36,841 nucleotides of DNA from Gemmatimonadota bacterium. Its GTDB lineage: Bacteria > Orphanbacterota > Orphanbacteria > Orphanbacterales > Orphanbacteraceae. Positions 25,970 through 34,672 of this stretch are shown here, piece by piece; positions within the stretch are counted from its first letter, which is position 1, and every line of letters starts with the position of its first letter. The notes under the pieces were generated by a model. That model was not told the DNA's origin, did not search any database, and saw nothing but the letters and a program-made list of their open reading frames with translations. Position numbers and translations under genes: made by a program. The stretch spans positions 1 to 36,841 of the forward strand of contig JAGUYC010000231.1 in assembly GCA_020061515.1 (NCBI GenBank), written 5' to 3'.

Positions 25970-26703
25970 AAGCGATGATCCTCGCCGCCGGAATGGGCAC
26001 GCGGCTCGGCTCCCTCACGAAGGAGAGACCGAAGGCGCTGGTGGAGATCGCCAGGAAGCCGCTTCTCGCGCTGCTTCTCGAGAAGCTGCGGTCCCAAGAG
26101 ATCTCGGGCGTCGTCGTGAACGCATACCACCAAGCGGATCAGATCGAGAGGTTCGTGAAGGAGGGCTCTTACCCCGCCGGATGGGCCCGTGTTCTAGTCG
26201 AGGAGCGACTGCTCGGGACCGGCGGAGGAGTGCGCAATGCCGCCCCGCTTCTCGGCGGCGAGGAGCCCGTGCTCGTGCACAACGTGGATGTTCTCAGCAA
26301 TCTCCCGTTTCGCAGAATCGCCGGCGCGCACGAAGCGGCATCCGGGCTCGCGACTCTCGCCGTCGGGACGCGTCGCAGCGATCGCTCCCTCGCGGCGGAC
26401 GAGGAGGGGTATCTCTGCGGGCGATGGGGGGAACCGCCGGTGCGGAGTCCCCTCGGAGAGCTCCGGCGCGTCGCCTACAACGGGATCCAGGTGCTCGCTC
26501 GCGGGGCCGTCGCGGCGCTTCCCGGCGAGGGAGCTTTCTCGATCATCGACTCATGCTTGGAATGGGCTTCTCGCCGGAAGGAAGTACGCGTCTTCCCGAT
26601 GGACGATTGGTACTGGGCGGAGGCGGGGACAATCGAGCGGCTCGAGAGATTGAAGCAGGATCTCGCGCGTCGCGCGATTCCGATCGAGAGCCTCGCCTCG
26701 TGA
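25966..26703 (+). CDS. Nucleotidyltransferase, MurU-like (N-acetylmuramate-1-P uridylyltransferase family)
   Basis: [34 protein letters not shown] nucleotidyltransferase signature; ATGA overlap with RapZ-C gene. Confidence 0.82.
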   Translation: [245 protein letters not shown]

Positions 26704-26731
26704 TTCGTCTCGCTCATGCCTCGGAAGAGCG

Positions 26732-27553
26732 TCACGCGCCTCGCGCCGGCGATCGAACGCGCGGACCCGCGACGATGTAGGCGATCCAAGCGGGGTCGTT
26801 GACCGGTCGGAGCGCGGGGCGGAAGACGCCGTTCCCCTCTCCATCCGCGGAAGTGCCTTCCCAATAGACCCGTATCTCTTCGAAGCCCGCTTCCCGGAGA
26901 AGGTCGCGCACCTCGGGCAGGGACCAAAGCCTCCAATCGTAGCGGAACGCCTTGCGGATTCCGTTCCCGTCCGTGAAACGAAAATGAATGAAGCATCGAT
27001 AATCGCCGGTTATTGGATTATAGGCATCTTGGTCCCAGAGATAAGAGAATCCCGGATGGACGAGCTCTTCGATCTGCGGAATCTGCGCCTCCGGTCCGCC
27101 GTAAATATCGAGGAAGAAGAGCCCCTTCGCGTGCAGCGTGCGGCGGACCTTGCGGAAATAGGAGAGAAGGATCGGCCGCTCCTTGAACGTGAAGTAGGAG
27201 AAGTTCATCGCGGTGACGACATGCGCGCGCGCGCGCGGAGGCGAAAGAACATTGCCTCGATGAAGCCGAACACGCGGCGCCGCGCGGCCGGCCGAGGGAA
27301 GGTTGTGCGCCCGCGCCCATTCGAGGACCTCGGCGTCAAGATCGATGCCGAGCGCCCGGTGTTCCGGAGAGATCCTTACCCAGCGGCAGCAGACGGCGGC
27401 GGTTCCGCAGAAGTCTTCTCGAAGAACCTTCGGCTCTGATCCGAACACGTCGCGATAGACGCGCCGGAGGAAGCGGATCTCCTCCGTGGGATCTTGGACG
27501 GACATCTCGTAGAGACGATGTTTGTCCGCGGTTCGAGCGGTCGGTTTCGCCAT
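26732..27553 (-). CDS. Class I SAM-dependent methyltransferase
   Basis: LREDFCGTAAVCCRWVRISPEHRALGIDLDAEVLEWARAHNL, NFSYFTFKERPILLSYFRKVRRTLHAKGLFFLDIYGG. Confidence 0.87.
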   Translation of the reverse strand: MAKPTARTADKHRLYEMSVQDPTEEIRFLRRVYRDVFGSEPKVLREDFCGTAAVCCRWVRISPEHRALGIDLDAEVLEWARAHNLPSAGRAAPRVRLHRGNVLSPPRARAHVVTAMNFSYFTFKERPILLSYFRKVRRTLHAKGLFFLDIYGGPEAQIPQIEELVHPGFSYLWDQDAYNPITGDYRCFIHFRFTDGNGIRKAFRYDWRLWSLPEVRDLLREAGFEEIRVYWEGTSADGEGNGVFRPALRPVNDPAWIAYIVAGPRVRSPARGA

Positions 27554-27723
27554 GTTCCTTGCCTCGTGCGATCGGGATCCTCGTCGATTCCGCACCTTCG
27601 GCCGACTCCGTAGGGCCGCGTGCTCCGGCGGTCGTATGGCGAGTGGAACTTGCCGTTCGATCGTTCGAGCGCCGGTCCGGTCGATCGGCGAGGATAGCAT
27701 ATCGACCGCGCGGGCCAAACGCC

Positions 27724-27775
27724 CGGAAATGGTGACAGACACCATTGAGGAAGATGGTGTCTGTCACCATTTCCG
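27724..27775. repeat. Perfect 22-bp inverted repeat (REP/REPIN-like)
   Basis: CGGAAATGGTGACAGACACCAT-TGAGGAAG-ATGGTGTCTGTCACCATTTCCG; each arm itself contains GGTG-N5-CACC. Confidence 0.85.
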
Positions 27776-27843
27776 CCCCGCCGGGCAGCCCCCTTCCCCC
27801 GTCTCCGAGCCAAGAGAGTTCGGACGGCTTCGACGGATCGAGG

Positions 27844-29103
27844 CTAGCCGAGTGTGTCGTCTTCGTATTTTTCCTTGAGTCGCGCGAGGAGCGTGTCGAG
27901 CGATTCGGTGGGAACGGGATATTCGGGCGCGGGTTTCGCCGGCTCCTCTTTCTTCTTCTGTTTTCGCGCTTCCGCGAGACGCGCCTTCTCTTCCTTTCGC
28001 CTGTGCTCCGCCTCGAGGATTTTCCGCGAAAGGGCGATGCGACGCTTCTCGGGATTGACCTCGATGATTCTCACTTCAATGGTTTCTCCCGGAGAGAGCG
28101 CTTCGTTCGGATGGTTGATGTGCTCGAGGGAGATCTCGCTCACGTGTAGCAATCCGTCGATTCCCGGCGCCAGCTCGACGAAAGCCCCAAAGTCGGCGAG
28201 CCGCGCCACCCTCCCGGTCACTATCTTTCCGACGGAGAGCGATTCGGCAGCGGCGGCCCATGGATCCGGCTCCAACGCCTTCATCGAGAGGGAGATCCGG
28301 CGCCCCTTCTCTCCCTTTTCGATGCCGATGACCTTCACCCGCACCTCTTGATTCGGGGAGAGGACTTGGGACGGATCCTGAACATGAGCATGCGAGAACT
28401 CGGAGATGTGCAGAAGCCCCTCGATCCCGCCGATGTCGACGAAGGCGCCGAACGGCAAGACCCGAGAGACCACGCCGCAGAAGACCTCTCCCTCGCGAAG
28501 ACGCGCTTCCGTCTCCTCCACCTTCTTCTGTCGTTCTTCCTCGAGAAGAGTGCGGCGCGAGAGGACGATGTTTCGCCCGCCCCCGTCCAGCCGCACGATG
28601 AGGAACGAGAGACGGCTGCCGATGTACTCTTCGGGCTTATCGCAGTAGGCGATGTCGATCTGCGAGTAGGGACAGAATGCGCGGCGGCCGCCGACGTTGA
28701 TCTCGAAACCGCCCTTGTTCGTCGCCTTGACGATCCCTTCCACGGGGACCTTCGACTCGAAACGCTGCTTGAGGATCTCCTTGCTCAGCGGTCCGCGCTT
28801 CCGGCCGAGCGTGAGGACGATCTGGTCCTCGGCCGACTCGACGGTCGCCTGAAGCGTGTCTCCGACCTGATGCTGGAGCTCGCCCTTATCATCGCGGAGT
28901 TCGCGCGTGGCGATCACGCCCTCGCTTCGGCCGCCGAAGTCGAGAAAGCTCTCCTTCTCGCCGATCGCCACGAGCGTTCCCGTGACGCGATCGCCGGCGC
29001 GAAGGTCATCCGTCGGTGGCGGGGTCGACTGTTCCTCGAGCTTCTTCGCGAAGTCGTCGGTCGAATCCGGAGCCGGATCCGGCCGGTTCTCGGGTATCTC
29101 CAT
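27844..29103 (-). CDS. S1 RNA-binding domain protein (four S1 domains; ribosomal protein S1-like)
   Basis: Repeated S1 motifs such as GVVSRVLPFGAFVDIGGIEGLLHISEFSH and GRVARLADFGAFVELAPGIDGLLHVSEISLEHINHPNE; SD AAAGGAG upstream of ATG 29103. Confidence 0.9.
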   Translation of the reverse strand: MEIPENRPDPAPDSTDDFAKKLEEQSTPPPTDDLRAGDRVTGTLVAIGEKESFLDFGGRSEGVIATRELRDDKGELQHQVGDTLQATVESAEDQIVLTLGRKRGPLSKEILKQRFESKVPVEGIVKATNKGGFEINVGGRRAFCPYSQIDIAYCDKPEEYIGSRLSFLIVRLDGGGRNIVLSRRTLLEEERQKKVEETEARLREGEVFCGVVSRVLPFGAFVDIGGIEGLLHISEFSHAHVQDPSQVLSPNQEVRVKVIGIEKGEKGRRISLSMKALEPDPWAAAAESLSVGKIVTGRVARLADFGAFVELAPGIDGLLHVSEISLEHINHPNEALSPGETIEVRIIEVNPEKRRIALSRKILEAEHRRKEEKARLAEARKQKKKEEPAKPAPEYPVPTESLDTLLARLKEKYEDDTLG

Positions 29104-29370
29104 GAAGCTCCTTTCCAAAGCATAATGTTACCAAATGCGGGAGGGGAGATGTCAATCCGTGTTCTTGCCCGCTGCGGCCGGCGGGACCCCGGACCGACCG
29201 ACCGGAAAACGGGACGGCGCGCGGATCGCGGGCGCGCGGGCGCAAGGACTGGGACTCGAATCGGCAAGCTTCCTTTCTGATTGACGATAAGCGGGAGAGA
29301 CGTACAATTCGCCCGAAACTCGGGTCCGATCGTCCCCGGCGACGGGGACGGAAGAAATGGAGGTCCAGCG

Positions 29371-30423
29371 ATGAAACGTGCTGCGTGGCGGTTCGGTATC
29401 ATTTTCACGCCGATTGTCCTTCTCGTTCCCCTTCTCATGGGATTCGGTTGCGGCGGCGACGACAACCCCGGAGGCCCGAGCGGCGGAGGAGTTCCGGAGG
29501 CGTGGGTCGGGCTTTGGAGCCAATCGGTCACGATGAGGGATTGCGAAACCCAGACCGTCCTCTTCACCGTTACGGACACGTCAGCGATCTGCCCGAATGA
29601 AGAGGATTACGAGGGGATCGAGGACTCGGTCGGGGTGGAGTGCGACTACTCGTGGAGCGGGAACCAGATGACGGTCCACTGCACGTTCTACGACACCATT
29701 CCGGGTCCGTGCTACATGGAAACCGACATCTCCTATGCGGGAACCGTGACTGGGACGAGCTACGCGTTGCAGGGGACGATCGAGACCTCGTTTACCGGCG
29801 AATGCTCACTCGAAGAGGACGGCTGCATGGAGATCCAGATCTCCGGCCAGCGGATCGGCGATGCTCCCGAACCGTGCGATCCCTTCGGGGACGGCTGGGG
29901 CGATAACGGCGGGGGCTCGGATCGCGATGGGATCTCCGTCGGCATCACCGGCGAGGGGTCGCCGGTCGCCTACGAGGCATCCGACGAGATGGCCTGGGTC
30001 GCTTACGACGACGCCACGAACTACTACTTGATTAGCTCGACCATGCCCGTCGGGGACATGGCCTACTCGCTGAACTTCGGTGTTCCCGCGGGGGACGGCC
30101 CGGATTTCGAGCTCTCGACATCCGAAGTCGCGGGGAAGGTTCAGGTGTACTTCACGAAGGCCGGCACGGGGAGCATGGCCGTGCTTCAAGATGTCCAACA
30201 GGGTTCTTTCGTCGTGACCGCGTACGATTCCGAGGCGATCTCGGGAACGTTCTCGTTCAGCGGAAGCGTGCAGGACCTCTTGGGCGGAGGAGCCGCGACG
30301 ACTTACTCCTTCCAGAACGGCACGTTCGATCTTTCGGTCGATGTGGCGTCGAAGAAGGGGAAAGAAGGATCCCTGCCGAGCCCGGCATGGGTTCTCGCGC
30401 ACGTCCGGCGGACGATCTTCTAG
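29371..30423 (+). CDS. Cys-rich lipoprotein, hypothetical
   Basis: Signal with lipobox LLMGFGCGGDDNPGGPSGGG; SD GGAGG upstream of ATG 29371. Confidence 0.8.
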   Translation: MKRAAWRFGIIFTPIVLLVPLLMGFGCGGDDNPGGPSGGGVPEAWVGLWSQSVTMRDCETQTVLFTVTDTSAICPNEEDYEGIEDSVGVECDYSWSGNQMTVHCTFYDTIPGPCYMETDISYAGTVTGTSYALQGTIETSFTGECSLEEDGCMEIQISGQRIGDAPEPCDPFGDGWGDNGGGSDRDGISVGITGEGSPVAYEASDEMAWVAYDDATNYYLISSTMPVGDMAYSLNFGVPAGDGPDFELSTSEVAGKVQVYFTKAGTGSMAVLQDVQQGSFVVTAYDSEAISGTFSFSGSVQDLLGGGAATTYSFQNGTFDLSVDVASKKGKEGSLPSPAWVLAHVRRTIF

Positions 30424-30459
30424 GCTGCTCTTCGCCTCTTGTTCACGGGGAGAGCCGTC

Positions 30460-30492
30460 GGCTCGGCCTGCGCAGGCAGGCCGAGCCTTTTC
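30460..30492. terminator. Strong intrinsic terminator between convergent genes
   Basis: GGCTCGGCCTGC-GCAG-GCAGGCCGAGCC perfect 12-bp stem followed by TTTTCATCT. Confidence 0.85.
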
Positions 30493-30521
30493 ATCTCAGA
30501 GAGCTCGGTACTCCGTGCTCC

Positions 30522-31139
30522 TCAGAATCCGAAGGCGAGAAGAACTTGCGCGAACCGCCGGCCGCCCTCGAAGGTCGAGTAGGGGTGGATTTGCAGGGCG
30601 AATGAGAAGGATCGCTTTCTCGCCATTCCCGCGTGAAATCCCGCGCCGACCCATGCTCCGATCGAGTTCTTCTTCCGGTCCGGGTTCGCGAGGGAGCAGA
30701 AGCCGATCTCGGTTCCGCTTCCGTTCTCGCACCATCGCCACGAGTAGACCCCCGCTCCCGCGGCCGCGAAGGGGAGAAGGGGGCCGAATGGCGTGCGGCG
30801 AATCTCGACCGACGCCGTGAGGCGCGCGAGGCCGAAGGAGCCGGAAACCGGATCGTCGCGGAGATCGTGAAGAGCTCCGTCGACCCCGATTCCGATTCGC
30901 GGCCGCACGTTCCAAATCGTTGCAAGACCGAGTGCGAAGTGGGTCTCCGCGCGATCCGCCTGGAGCTCGCGGACGAACCCGACCCCGATTCGAAAACGGC
31001 TCCGGTACGCCGCCGGCTCCCCGGCCGACCCCGAGGGAGCGACCGAGAAGAGAGGAACGAGGATCGAGCAAAGAACGAGAAGCCACCCGGGTCTCGGGCG
31101 GATCGGCCGTTCTCCCTGTCGTGTTCCTTCGGCCTTCAT
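30522..31139 (-). CDS. Outer-membrane beta-barrel-like protein
   Basis: Signal peptide, alternating strands (FRIGVGFVRELQ..., RIGIGVDGALHDL), terminal aromatic QVLLAFGF. Confidence 0.65.
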   Translation of the reverse strand: MKAEGTRQGERPIRPRPGWLLVLCSILVPLFSVAPSGSAGEPAAYRSRFRIGVGFVRELQADRAETHFALGLATIWNVRPRIGIGVDGALHDLRDDPVSGSFGLARLTASVEIRRTPFGPLLPFAAAGAGVYSWRWCENGSGTEIGFCSLANPDRKKNSIGAWVGAGFHAGMARKRSFSFALQIHPYSTFEGGRRFAQVLLAFGF

Positions 31140-31191
31140 CCTCTTCCCTTTCGGTCGACAGCGAGCGGGGCCGCCAGGCGAACCGGACCTC

Positions 31192-33438
31192 CTATCGCAC
31201 GAGCACGATCTTCCGGACGGCCGAACGTCCTTCGTTCTCGATCCGCACGAAGAAGACGCCGCTCGGGAGCGAGCGGACGTCGAACGTGATCTCCCGCGGT
31301 CCGGCGCCGAGCCTTCCGCCCCAGGGGCGAAGGACCTCGCGGCCCCGGGGGTCGTACACCCCGAGACGTACCTCGCCCGCCTCTGGAATGCGAAAGCGCA
31401 CGGTAACTTCGGCCGAAACGGGGTTCGGCTCCGCCTCGTCGAAACGGAACACGTCCTCGATCTCCGGCGAGCCGCCGGTTCCCGAGGAGAGCCCGTAGAC
31501 GCCGGCATGCTCGGAGTCGGTCCACGGATCGAAGTCCACGACGGTCACCGCGCCGGCGAACATCGTCCGGATCGTGTCCGGGTCGAGCGTGCCCCAGTAA
31601 TTGTATTCGGCCGAAAGCCCCGGGCAGCCGTCACATGCGATCTCGATCGCCGCCTTTCCCGGATGCCGCGCGAAGTCGTTGGCGGCTTCGAGCGATCCGC
31701 CGACGACGAGCGTCTGGCCGGCCGTGATCTCCGCCCGGATCGCGGCGGCAAGCGGAACGGAGAAGCGGTTCGACTCGATCCAGGTGACGCTCCCGCCCGG
31801 CGGGACCTCGACGACACACCGAATCGGCGGGAAGCCGCCGAACCGGTTCCCCTGGAGAACGCTCTCTCCCTGTGAGGCGAGGCGGAGAAACTGGATCGGG
31901 AAGAGCGCGGGAAGCTGGGAGTCGCCGGCGAAGGTGAACCCACCCCCCTCGCCGCCGATCCTCGCGCCGACGGCGCCCTCCTCGACGAGGGCCGCGAAAC
32001 TTCCCCCGCTCGCCTTCCAGACCGTCCCCGCGGGCCCCGCTTCGCTCGCGACCGTGATCCCGCCCGGAAGGCGCGCCCCCCCTGAATACGTCCCCGGGCC
32101 CACGAGGATCGTGTCCCCAGGGAGTGCGCAGTCCGCCGCCTCGCGGATCGTGGCGATCTCCGATGGGACGCGAATCGTCCGCGGCGGGCCGGGCGCAGGT
32201 GGGTTTCCGCCCCACGGCCCGTTCGTCGCTCCCCCGGCGAAGGTCCTCCAGTCTGGATGAAGGGACGGACCGCGAGGTGCCGCGTTCCCGCACGTTCCAA
32301 CGAGCCAGCTCGTGAGGGGGAAGTCGCCGAAGAACGCGCAGGAGTCGTCGCAGTAGCTCGGAACGAACGGGGTTCCGAACGGGATCGCGGCCTTGTGCCA
32401 GGAGAGCCCCGGGTTCTGCGCGTAGTCGATCGCGTTCGGCTCGGGGAGGATCTCGATGGCGAGCCGACTCCAGTGAATCGGGAGGCCGCAGCGCGCAACG
32501 ATCTCGCTCGCCCGCCCGCAGCCGGGCACCTCGCCTCCGACGTCGAGCCAGACGCCCGGGGCCGGGTAGCAGGCGTGGGAGCCGTAGCCTGCGTTCGCGT
32601 CTCCCGGGCAATCGCCGGGATCGCAGCCGGCGCACGACCACTCCCCATACCCGCCCACCCAGACGACCGGGTGGGTCTCGTCCGCAAGGACGATCTCCGG
32701 CGGGGAGCGCTCGAGGAAGAACTCGTGGAAGTAGAAGCAGGCCCTCGTGATCTCCGCTTCGTTCGGATCGGCGGAGGAGAGGCGGAGGTGAACGTGCTCC
32801 CAGTCCCCTTCGTGGTTGTTCACCCAGTCGTTGCAGGGGAAGAAGAACCAGTACTGGAGAACCGGCGTCCCGCCCTCCAGATAGAGATGCGCATAGGCGG
32901 TTGCGGGAAGATCGCGACCGGGGAGGTGAAACCCGTCCCCCTCGGCGAACAGATGGTTCCATTCGTGGGGGCAATCGACGGACGGCCCGCCGTAGTCGGG
33001 ATAGAGCCGCACGTAGTAGATGGAGTACGCGGCCCCCGGAGGGCGCCCGACGTACGGGATCGCCTCGCCGTCCCATCCGAAGCCTGAATAGTTGAAGGAT
33101 GAATGGGAAAACGAGGGGGCCGGGCTCCATCCTGAGTCCGTCGTGCGGGCGACGGTCACGAGCTGTCCGGCAGCGTTGTAGACGCGCGCCCAGAGCTTGT
33201 CCGCGGTCAGATCGCCTCCGTCCCCGAGAACGCCGACCGGGCACGGCTTCGTGATCGCTTCTTCCCGCGGCAGAATGAGAACAGGGCGGAACTTCTCCGC
33301 GAGAAGCACCTCGGCCCGATCGTCGATGCCGTTCCCGTCCGCGTCCTCCCAGGCGAGCGTCGCGCGGGGAATCGCGATCGCCCATGCGCCGCACACGAGA
33401 AGCAACACGATCGCCCGGCGCCGCGCGCGGGCTGCCAT
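31192..33438 (-). CDS. Secreted multidomain protein: Vps62/NLP-like N-terminal domain, beta-helix-like segment, FlgD/T9SS-type C-terminal sorting domain
   Basis: Signal peptide MAARARRRAIVLLLVCGAWAIAIPRATLA; NNHEGDWEHVHLRL; TIREAADCALPGDTILVGPGTYSGG; ending FRIPEAGEVRLGVYDPRGREV...GVFFVRIENEGRSAVRKIVLVR. Confidence 0.72.
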   Translation of the reverse strand: MAARARRRAIVLLLVCGAWAIAIPRATLAWEDADGNGIDDRAEVLLAEKFRPVLILPREEAITKPCPVGVLGDGGDLTADKLWARVYNAAGQLVTVARTTDSGWSPAPSFSHSSFNYSGFGWDGEAIPYVGRPPGAAYSIYYVRLYPDYGGPSVDCPHEWNHLFAEGDGFHLPGRDLPATAYAHLYLEGGTPVLQYWFFFPCNDWVNNHEGDWEHVHLRLSSADPNEAEITRACFYFHEFFLERSPPEIVLADETHPVVWVGGYGEWSCAGCDPGDCPGDANAGYGSHACYPAPGVWLDVGGEVPGCGRASEIVARCGLPIHWSRLAIEILPEPNAIDYAQNPGLSWHKAAIPFGTPFVPSYCDDSCAFFGDFPLTSWLVGTCGNAAPRGPSLHPDWRTFAGGATNGPWGGNPPAPGPPRTIRVPSEIATIREAADCALPGDTILVGPGTYSGGARLPGGITVASEAGPAGTVWKASGGSFAALVEEGAVGARIGGEGGGFTFAGDSQLPALFPIQFLRLASQGESVLQGNRFGGFPPIRCVVEVPPGGSVTWIESNRFSVPLAAAIRAEITAGQTLVVGGSLEAANDFARHPGKAAIEIACDGCPGLSAEYNYWGTLDPDTIRTMFAGAVTVVDFDPWTDSEHAGVYGLSSGTGGSPEIEDVFRFDEAEPNPVSAEVTVRFRIPEAGEVRLGVYDPRGREVLRPWGGRLGAGPREITFDVRSLPSGVFFVRIENEGRSAVRKIVLVR

Positions 33439-33809
33439 TTGATCTCGATGATGAAGCGTTTCCCCTCCCATCCCCGTCCTCCCCGCCCGTCCGGTCCCCG
33501 AGACCGGGTCGGCGCTTCACACACGGCTTTCCGCACGATTCGTGCCGAGAATGCGGAAGAGATCGCGTCGGAGAGCCGCGGGAATCGGACTCGTAACTTT
33601 TTGTTTTGAAACGCGATAGATACGTGCTGCGCCGGATCGGGAGTCTTGCCCTCGGGCGCGGAGCGATCCGAGGGGTGATTCGGTGGCGAGAGCGTGGGCG
33701 GGACCGAATATTCCGTGGTCGATGACGAACGGGAAAGCCATCGGGCGGCGCCCGAACGAACGGTGGGAGAGCGAGAAGCGGGAGCGCTCACAAGCTCGTC
33801 AGAAAAAGG

Positions 33810-33838
33810 TTGACACCGGTCTCTCGCACTGGCATAAA
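33810..33838 (+). promoter_or_regulatory. Upstream tandem promoter P2
   Basis: TTGACA (33810-33815)-N17-CATAAA (33833-33838). Confidence 0.55.
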
Positions 33839-33867
33839 TCCCTGAGATTTTTCGTGGGCGTTTTTTG

Positions 33868-33896
33868 TTGACAGGGGCGTCCGGGATCGCCATATT
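33868..33896 (+). promoter_or_regulatory. Proximal tandem promoter P1
   Basis: TTGACA (33868-33873)-N17-CATATT (33891-33896). Confidence 0.6.
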
Positions 33897-33960
33897 GGCG
33901 CCCGGCAGAATCTGGCAGGTGAAGAGGAGTCTTCCGTAGCCGGAAGGGGGGATATCTCTT

Positions 33961-34452
33961 ATGCGAAAGCTCATTTTGATGGCGGCGGTTGTCGCGATGA
34001 TGAGCACAGCGGCGAACGCGATGGAGCCCGGGTCGATCGCCCTCGGTTGGGTGAAGAACGAGGCTCCGATCGGGATTCGCTACGTACTGGCCGAGAAGAT
34101 CGCGGCGGACGTGGGCGTCGGCTTCCAGAGCTTCGACAGCGACTTCACGCGGATCTACGCCCACATCGGGCTCCCGATCGAGCTGTTGGCCGGCGACCGG
34201 GCATCGCTCGCGTTCCGTCCGGGCTTCACGCTCCGCAACACCTCGTTCGATGACGAGGACCTCGACTCGACGATGGACTTCTGGCTGCACCTCTGGCTCG
34301 CCGTCTACTACGCGGCGACCGACAACTTCGGCGTGACGGCCGCCCACGGCTTGGACGTCCAGATCCTCGACGGCGGCGAGAACGACAGCACGACCGACTT
34401 CTACTCGGTCGGCGCCAACGCCTTCGAGGTCGGCTGGTACTACTGGTTCTAG
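33961..34452 (+). CDS. Outer-membrane beta-barrel-like protein
   Basis: MRKLILMAAVVAMMSTAANA signal peptide; beta-strand pattern; terminal EVGWYYWF. Confidence 0.78.
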   Translation: MRKLILMAAVVAMMSTAANAMEPGSIALGWVKNEAPIGIRYVLAEKIAADVGVGFQSFDSDFTRIYAHIGLPIELLAGDRASLAFRPGFTLRNTSFDDEDLDSTMDFWLHLWLAVYYAATDNFGVTAAHGLDVQILDGGENDSTTDFYSVGANAFEVGWYYWF

Positions 34453-34476
34453 GCAAAGCCTTCGCTGACTTCTATG

Positions 34477-34505
34477 CCCCCCGCCCGACCCCGGGCGGGG
34501 GGTTT
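34477..34505 (+). terminator. Intrinsic terminator-like hairpin
   Basis: CCCCCCGCCC-GACCCC-GGGCGGGGGG perfect 10-bp stem then TTT, 25 nt after stop. Confidence 0.7.
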
Positions 34506-34510
34506 GCATC

Positions 34511-34672
34511 GGGGACATGTTCCGACCCGGTCGAGCAAAGCTCGGCCGGGTCGGTACGTGTCCCCGCTGTCGGATGGAGGGGTCGGGTTTCACCCGACCC
34601 CTCCATCCGTACGTGTCCCCACTGTCCCACTCGAGCGAAGCTCGGCCGGGCCGGCACGTGTCCCCGCTGTCG
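34511..34672. repeat. Cluster of palindromes separated by GTACGTGTCCCC(G/A)CTGTC-type units
   Basis: Three copies of (T/C)ACGTGTCCCC(G/A)CTGTC plus an inverted GGGGACATGT copy; hairpins at 34511-34565, 34572-34608 (perfect 17-bp arms) and about 34630-34654. Confidence 0.85.
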
